Shown here piece after piece: positions 61,629 to 64,000 of a stretch of DNA of 64,000 nt (positions are counted from its first letter, which is position 1; each line of letters opens with the position of its first letter). The translations under genes were made by a program, and so were the position numbers. The stretch is from NCBI GenBank assembly GCA_018266395.1, contig JAFEAM010000021.1:62001-126000 (forward strand), in the 5' to 3' direction. The notes under the pieces were generated by a model that was given only the letters and a program-made list of their open reading frames with translations, did not search any database and was not told where the DNA came from. This stretch comes from Bacteroidota bacterium (lineage in GTDB: Bacteria; Bacteroidota; Bacteroidia; Cytophagales; Cyclobacteriaceae).

Positions 61629-63665
61629 ATGAGAAAGCTCACCATCATAGTTGTTATTCTGGTTCTGAGCCCGTTGCTGATTCATGCTCAAACCGAGCTT
61701 GACAGCTTGCTCAAATCGTTGCAAGGTCCTCAAAGTGATTCATCCCGATTCGTGACCTTTATCCGGATCTCGGAAGCTTCTGAATTCTATGATTTCCAGA
61801 AAGCCAGGGTCTATGCTGAAGAGGCATCACGGCTTGCTGAGAAAATTGACAAGCCCTGGGCATACGCCAGAATAAAGTTCAGGCTGGGAACCCTTGAGTC
61901 GACCGAGGGTGACTTTGCAGACGCCCTGCGTTTTGATCAGGAATGTGTCAATTTGTACGGGGCCCTTGGAGACAGCACAGAACTTGCGCGCTCTATGAAT
62001 GATGTGGGTCAGGATTACAGGTTCCTGGGCGCCTATGCAGATGCCTATGCAACCCTGACCAAGAGCTATTCCATTGCCAAAAGCAGTCACAGGGTTCCTA
62101 CTCATGGCGATTCGCTTATCATGGCAATTGCCCTGCACAACATGGGCAGCGTGTTTACAGAATTAGGTCAGTATGACATCGCCCTGTCGCACCTGACGGT
62201 TTCCATGGAGTTAAGCAAGAAACTCAATGACAAGGAAGGAGAGCCCTACTCCTATTCAGAAATGGGCGAAGTGTACAGGAGAAAGGGGGACTTTGCAAAA
62301 GCAGAAGAAGTTCTTCAGACCGGCCTCAGGGAGTCAAAGCTGATGAAAATCCGGTTATTGATACCCCGGATTATGACAACCCTGGCCCGACTCTATGCCG
62401 ACCAGAAGGATTATATGAAAGCCCTTACCTATTATGATTCAGTTGAAAGCCAATGCACTGCAGTCAATAACCGGTATGGTCTTGCCTTAGGCAAGCTGGG
62501 GCGGGGTAACGTGTTGAGCGTGTCCGGCAAAGAGGATGAAGCTCTTCAGCTTTACCTGGAGAGCCTCCAGATCTCCAAAGAGATGAATTCGCAAAACCTG
62601 GAACTGGAATGTTATAAGGAGTTAAGCAAGTCTTATCAATCCCGTAAGGAATACGAAAAGGCACTCACGTATCTTCAGAATTATGAATCGCTGAAGGAGC
62701 ACCTTTTCAGTGAATCATCCATTGAAAGACTTTTCCAGGACCAGGTCAGGTTCGAAACAGCCAACAAAGACACAGAAATTGCAGCCCTGAGTCAGCTCCG
62801 AATGCAGCAGACCACCGAAATAAGACGGCAGGAACTGATTCAGAATGTTCTGGTAATTGTTATTGCCCTGGTTGTCATCCTTCTATTTACCGTGTACCGC
62901 AGCGGAAGCCGCAGGAAAAGAATCAACAAACTACTGCTGGAACATCAGCAGGAAATCAAGCGTCGCTCTGCCGATCTGGAGCAATTGAACGAAGTGAAGG
63001 ACAAATTCTTCTCTATCATCTCTCACGATCTGCGGTCACCCATGAATGCGCTCGGAGCGACCCTGGATCTGCTGGAGCAACAGCACATTTCACCCGATGA
63101 ATTCCGCACCCTCACCAGGACACTTCGCAGCCAGTTCAATCATACGAGAACGCTGATCAATAACCTTCTCGACTGGACCCTGCTGCAAATGGACAAGTTA
63201 AAGATTCAGCCCGAGCGGATTGTTATTTCACAGAAAGTGACGGAGAGTTTCAAGGCCCTAAATGAACTCTTCCCGAAAAACATCACGATGGAGAACAACG
63301 TGGATGATGGGATCGAGGGATTTGCAGACCCAAATATTCTGAACCTCGTGCTCCGCAATCTCATACTTAATGCCATCAAGTTTACGCAGTCAGGTGGCCG
63401 CATCGAAGTATCCGCAATCAAAGGTGATAAGGAAATAACAATAGCTGTGGCCGACACCGGCATAGGCATAAGGCCGGAGATTCAGAAGACGCTTTTCGAA
63501 AAGACCAGCGGTTACAGTACACGCGGCACCGCCAATGAAAAAGGCACCGGACTTGGCCTGATCCTCAGCAAAGAATTTGTTGAAAAGAACGGCGGTCGAA
63601 TATGGCTTGAAAGCACACCTGAGAAGGGATCAACATTCTATTTCACCCTCCCCCGGGCAGTTTAG
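61629..63665 (+). CDS. TPR-containing sensor histidine kinase
   Basis: 678 residues. A signal peptide (MRKLTIIVVILVLSPLLIHAQ) leads into about seven TPR repeats (residues 40-370), then a coiled region, a transmembrane segment (403-423, VLVIVIALVVILLFTVY) and the kinase. The H-box is FSIISHDLRSPMNALGATLD with His466. N-box NLILNAIKF, G1 ADTGIGI and G2 GTGLGLILSKEFVEKNGG are complete. It has no receiver domain, and its partner regulator is not adjacent. It starts 1 nt after nuoH and ends 64 nt before nuoI, so it is inserted into the complex I cluster. Confidence 0.94.
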   Translation: MRKLTIIVVILVLSPLLIHAQTELDSLLKSLQGPQSDSSRFVTFIRISEASEFYDFQKARVYAEEASRLAEKIDKPWAYARIKFRLGTLESTEGDFADALRFDQECVNLYGALGDSTELARSMNDVGQDYRFLGAYADAYATLTKSYSIAKSSHRVPTHGDSLIMAIALHNMGSVFTELGQYDIALSHLTVSMELSKKLNDKEGEPYSYSEMGEVYRRKGDFAKAEEVLQTGLRESKLMKIRLLIPRIMTTLARLYADQKDYMKALTYYDSVESQCTAVNNRYGLALGKLGRGNVLSVSGKEDEALQLYLESLQISKEMNSQNLELECYKELSKSYQSRKEYEKALTYLQNYESLKEHLFSESSIERLFQDQVRFETANKDTEIAALSQLRMQQTTEIRRQELIQNVLVIVIALVVILLFTVYRSGSRRKRINKLLLEHQQEIKRRSADLEQLNEVKDKFFSIISHDLRSPMNALGATLDLLEQQHISPDEFRTLTRTLRSQFNHTRTLINNLLDWTLLQMDKLKIQPERIVISQKVTESFKALNELFPKNITMENNVDDGIEGFADPNILNLVLRNLILNAIKFTQSGGRIEVSAIKGDKEITIAVADTGIGIRPEIQKTLFEKTSGYSTRGTANEKGTGLGLILSKEFVEKNGGRIWLESTPEKGSTFYFTLPRAV

Positions 63666-63716
63666 AAGCGTCTGGCTATAACGGTCGTCCTGAAATGCCG
63701 ACCGGCCTTAATTGAC

Positions 63717-63724
63717 TATTTTTG
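63717..63724 (+). promoter_or_regulatory. TAnnTTTG-type -7 box before nuoI
   Basis: TATTTTTG fits the TAnnTTTG consensus and lies 5 nt before the GTG at 63730 (14 nt before the GTG at 63739). It may give nuoI a start of its own after the inserted kinase gene. There is no good -33 element. Confidence 0.4.
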
Positions 63725-63729
63725 CCCTT

Positions 63730-64000
63730 GTGAGTGCAGTGAGTCACATTTCCTCTGCCTGGTATTCCTTGCTGAAAGGTTTGAGTCTTACCTTCCGGCA
63801 TTTTACGGGAGCCACCCGACGCCGCGCCAGCATGCGCATCATGGATCCTGGCTACTTCACCGGTCAAAAAGGGATTGCCACGATAGAATTCCCGCATGAA
63901 AGGATTCCGGTGCCGGAAACCGGACGATACAAACTCCATAACGAAATGGATGATTGCATTGTCTGCGATAAATGTGCAAAGATTTGCCCGGTCAACTGCA
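63730..64000 (+). CDS. nuoI: NADH-quinone oxidoreductase subunit I (partial)
   Basis: The first 90 residues are visible; the gene runs off the right edge. There is no ATG at the right place: GTG at 63730 or 63739 (or TTG at 63712) is the start. The sequence has HFTGATRRRASMRIMDPGYFTGQKGIATIEFPHERIPVPETGRYKLHNEMDDCIVCDKCAKICPVNC. It ends in the first 4Fe-4S cysteine motif CxxCxxCxxxC, diagnostic of NuoI, which carries two iron-sulfur clusters between NuoB and the peripheral arm. It follows the histidine kinase, not nuoH. Confidence 0.95.
   Translation, partial: MSAVSHISSAWYSLLKGLSLTFRHFTGATRRRASMRIMDPGYFTGQKGIATIEFPHERIPVPETGRYKLHNEMDDCIVCDKCAKICPVNC

Noticed and set aside
1-64000. CRISPR arrays, IS elements, prophage or conjugation genes
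   Set aside because: No regularly spaced direct repeats, transposase, integrase, capsid or relaxase sequences were seen; the only repeats are the small operator-like ones reported.

Overview
The window is a gene-dense stretch of a chromosome from a Bacteroidota bacterium, most likely a Cytophagales-type aerobe. This placement is an inference from several signs. They are an STN/carboxypeptidase-like TonB receptor paired with a DUF4249 lipoprotein, TAnnTTTG-type promoter boxes close to start codons, many secreted or lipoprotein-tagged proteins, a short Bacteroidota-style FabI, and a Tgt that lacks the usual zinc cysteines. About 58 protein genes are supported. I see no rRNA, tRNA, CRISPR array, insertion sequence, prophage or integrase. 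Almost everything looks vertically inherited; no block of foreign composition stood out by eye.

Region by region. 1-6379 (minus) is one long gene string: NUDIX hydrolase, MATE exporter, acyl-CoA thioesterase, M24 peptidase, PlsC-type acyltransferase, GatC and a large membrane protein that runs off the left edge. 6461-11032 (plus) holds RNase HII, a methyltransferase, a TANGO2-like NRDE protein, an alpha/beta hydrolase, an orphan MacB/LolD-type ABC ATPase and a PduO-type cobalamin adenosyltransferase. 11063-16907 (minus) holds a YtcJ-like amidohydrolase lipoprotein, a MazG-like pyrophosphohydrolase, a VanX-type dipeptidase, bacterioferritin, a YjbR protein, a DapB-like reductase and a DUF4350-like protein. 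17034-19433 is a penicillin-acylase-family hydrolase. 19439-22184 is a heme importer hmuTUV set. 22279-24854 holds BI-1, an unknown membrane protein and a sulfatase lipoprotein, followed by a 520-nt gene-free gap. 25375-34329 holds a VOC protein, a beta-hydroxyacid dehydrogenase, a secreted TPR-CHAT protease-like protein, a Tat-exported hydroxypyruvate-isomerase-like protein, an RsmB-type methyltransferase, a SUMF1-fold protein and a Tat-exported Gfo/Idh/MocA oxidoreductase.

34387-43378 holds a YdeI protein, a second PlsC acyltransferase, the DUF4249/TonB receptor pair, a vanadium-haloperoxidase/PAP2 lipoprotein with an outer-membrane barrel, an unknown anchored protein and RsmG. 43497-48829 holds a peptidase-E-like protein, PhzF, an ArsR-AHSA1-VOC module, a GNAT acetyltransferase and a serine hydrolase. 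48836-52988 is an omega-aminotransferase plus CoA-acylating (methyl)malonate-semialdehyde dehydrogenase pair, divergent from an Lrp regulator and a HAD phosphatase; this looks like beta-alanine or beta-aminoisobutyrate catabolism. 53025-60490 is housekeeping: ECF sigma factor, glycosyltransferase, Tgt, LptF/G-like permease, EamA, IspE, FabI and MurI. 60566-64000 begins a complex I cluster, nuoH and then nuoI (cut by the right edge), with a TPR sensor histidine kinase inserted between them.

The most unusual points are the histidine kinase inside the nuo cluster, the secreted CHAT protein with an intact His/Cys pair, repeat operators at the arsR and aminotransferase/lrp promoters, a perfect palindrome upstream of hmuT, and enzyme variants lacking canonical residues (Tgt, DapB, SUMF1 protein). 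I did not find a clearly new multi-gene system; these are leads and not proofs.
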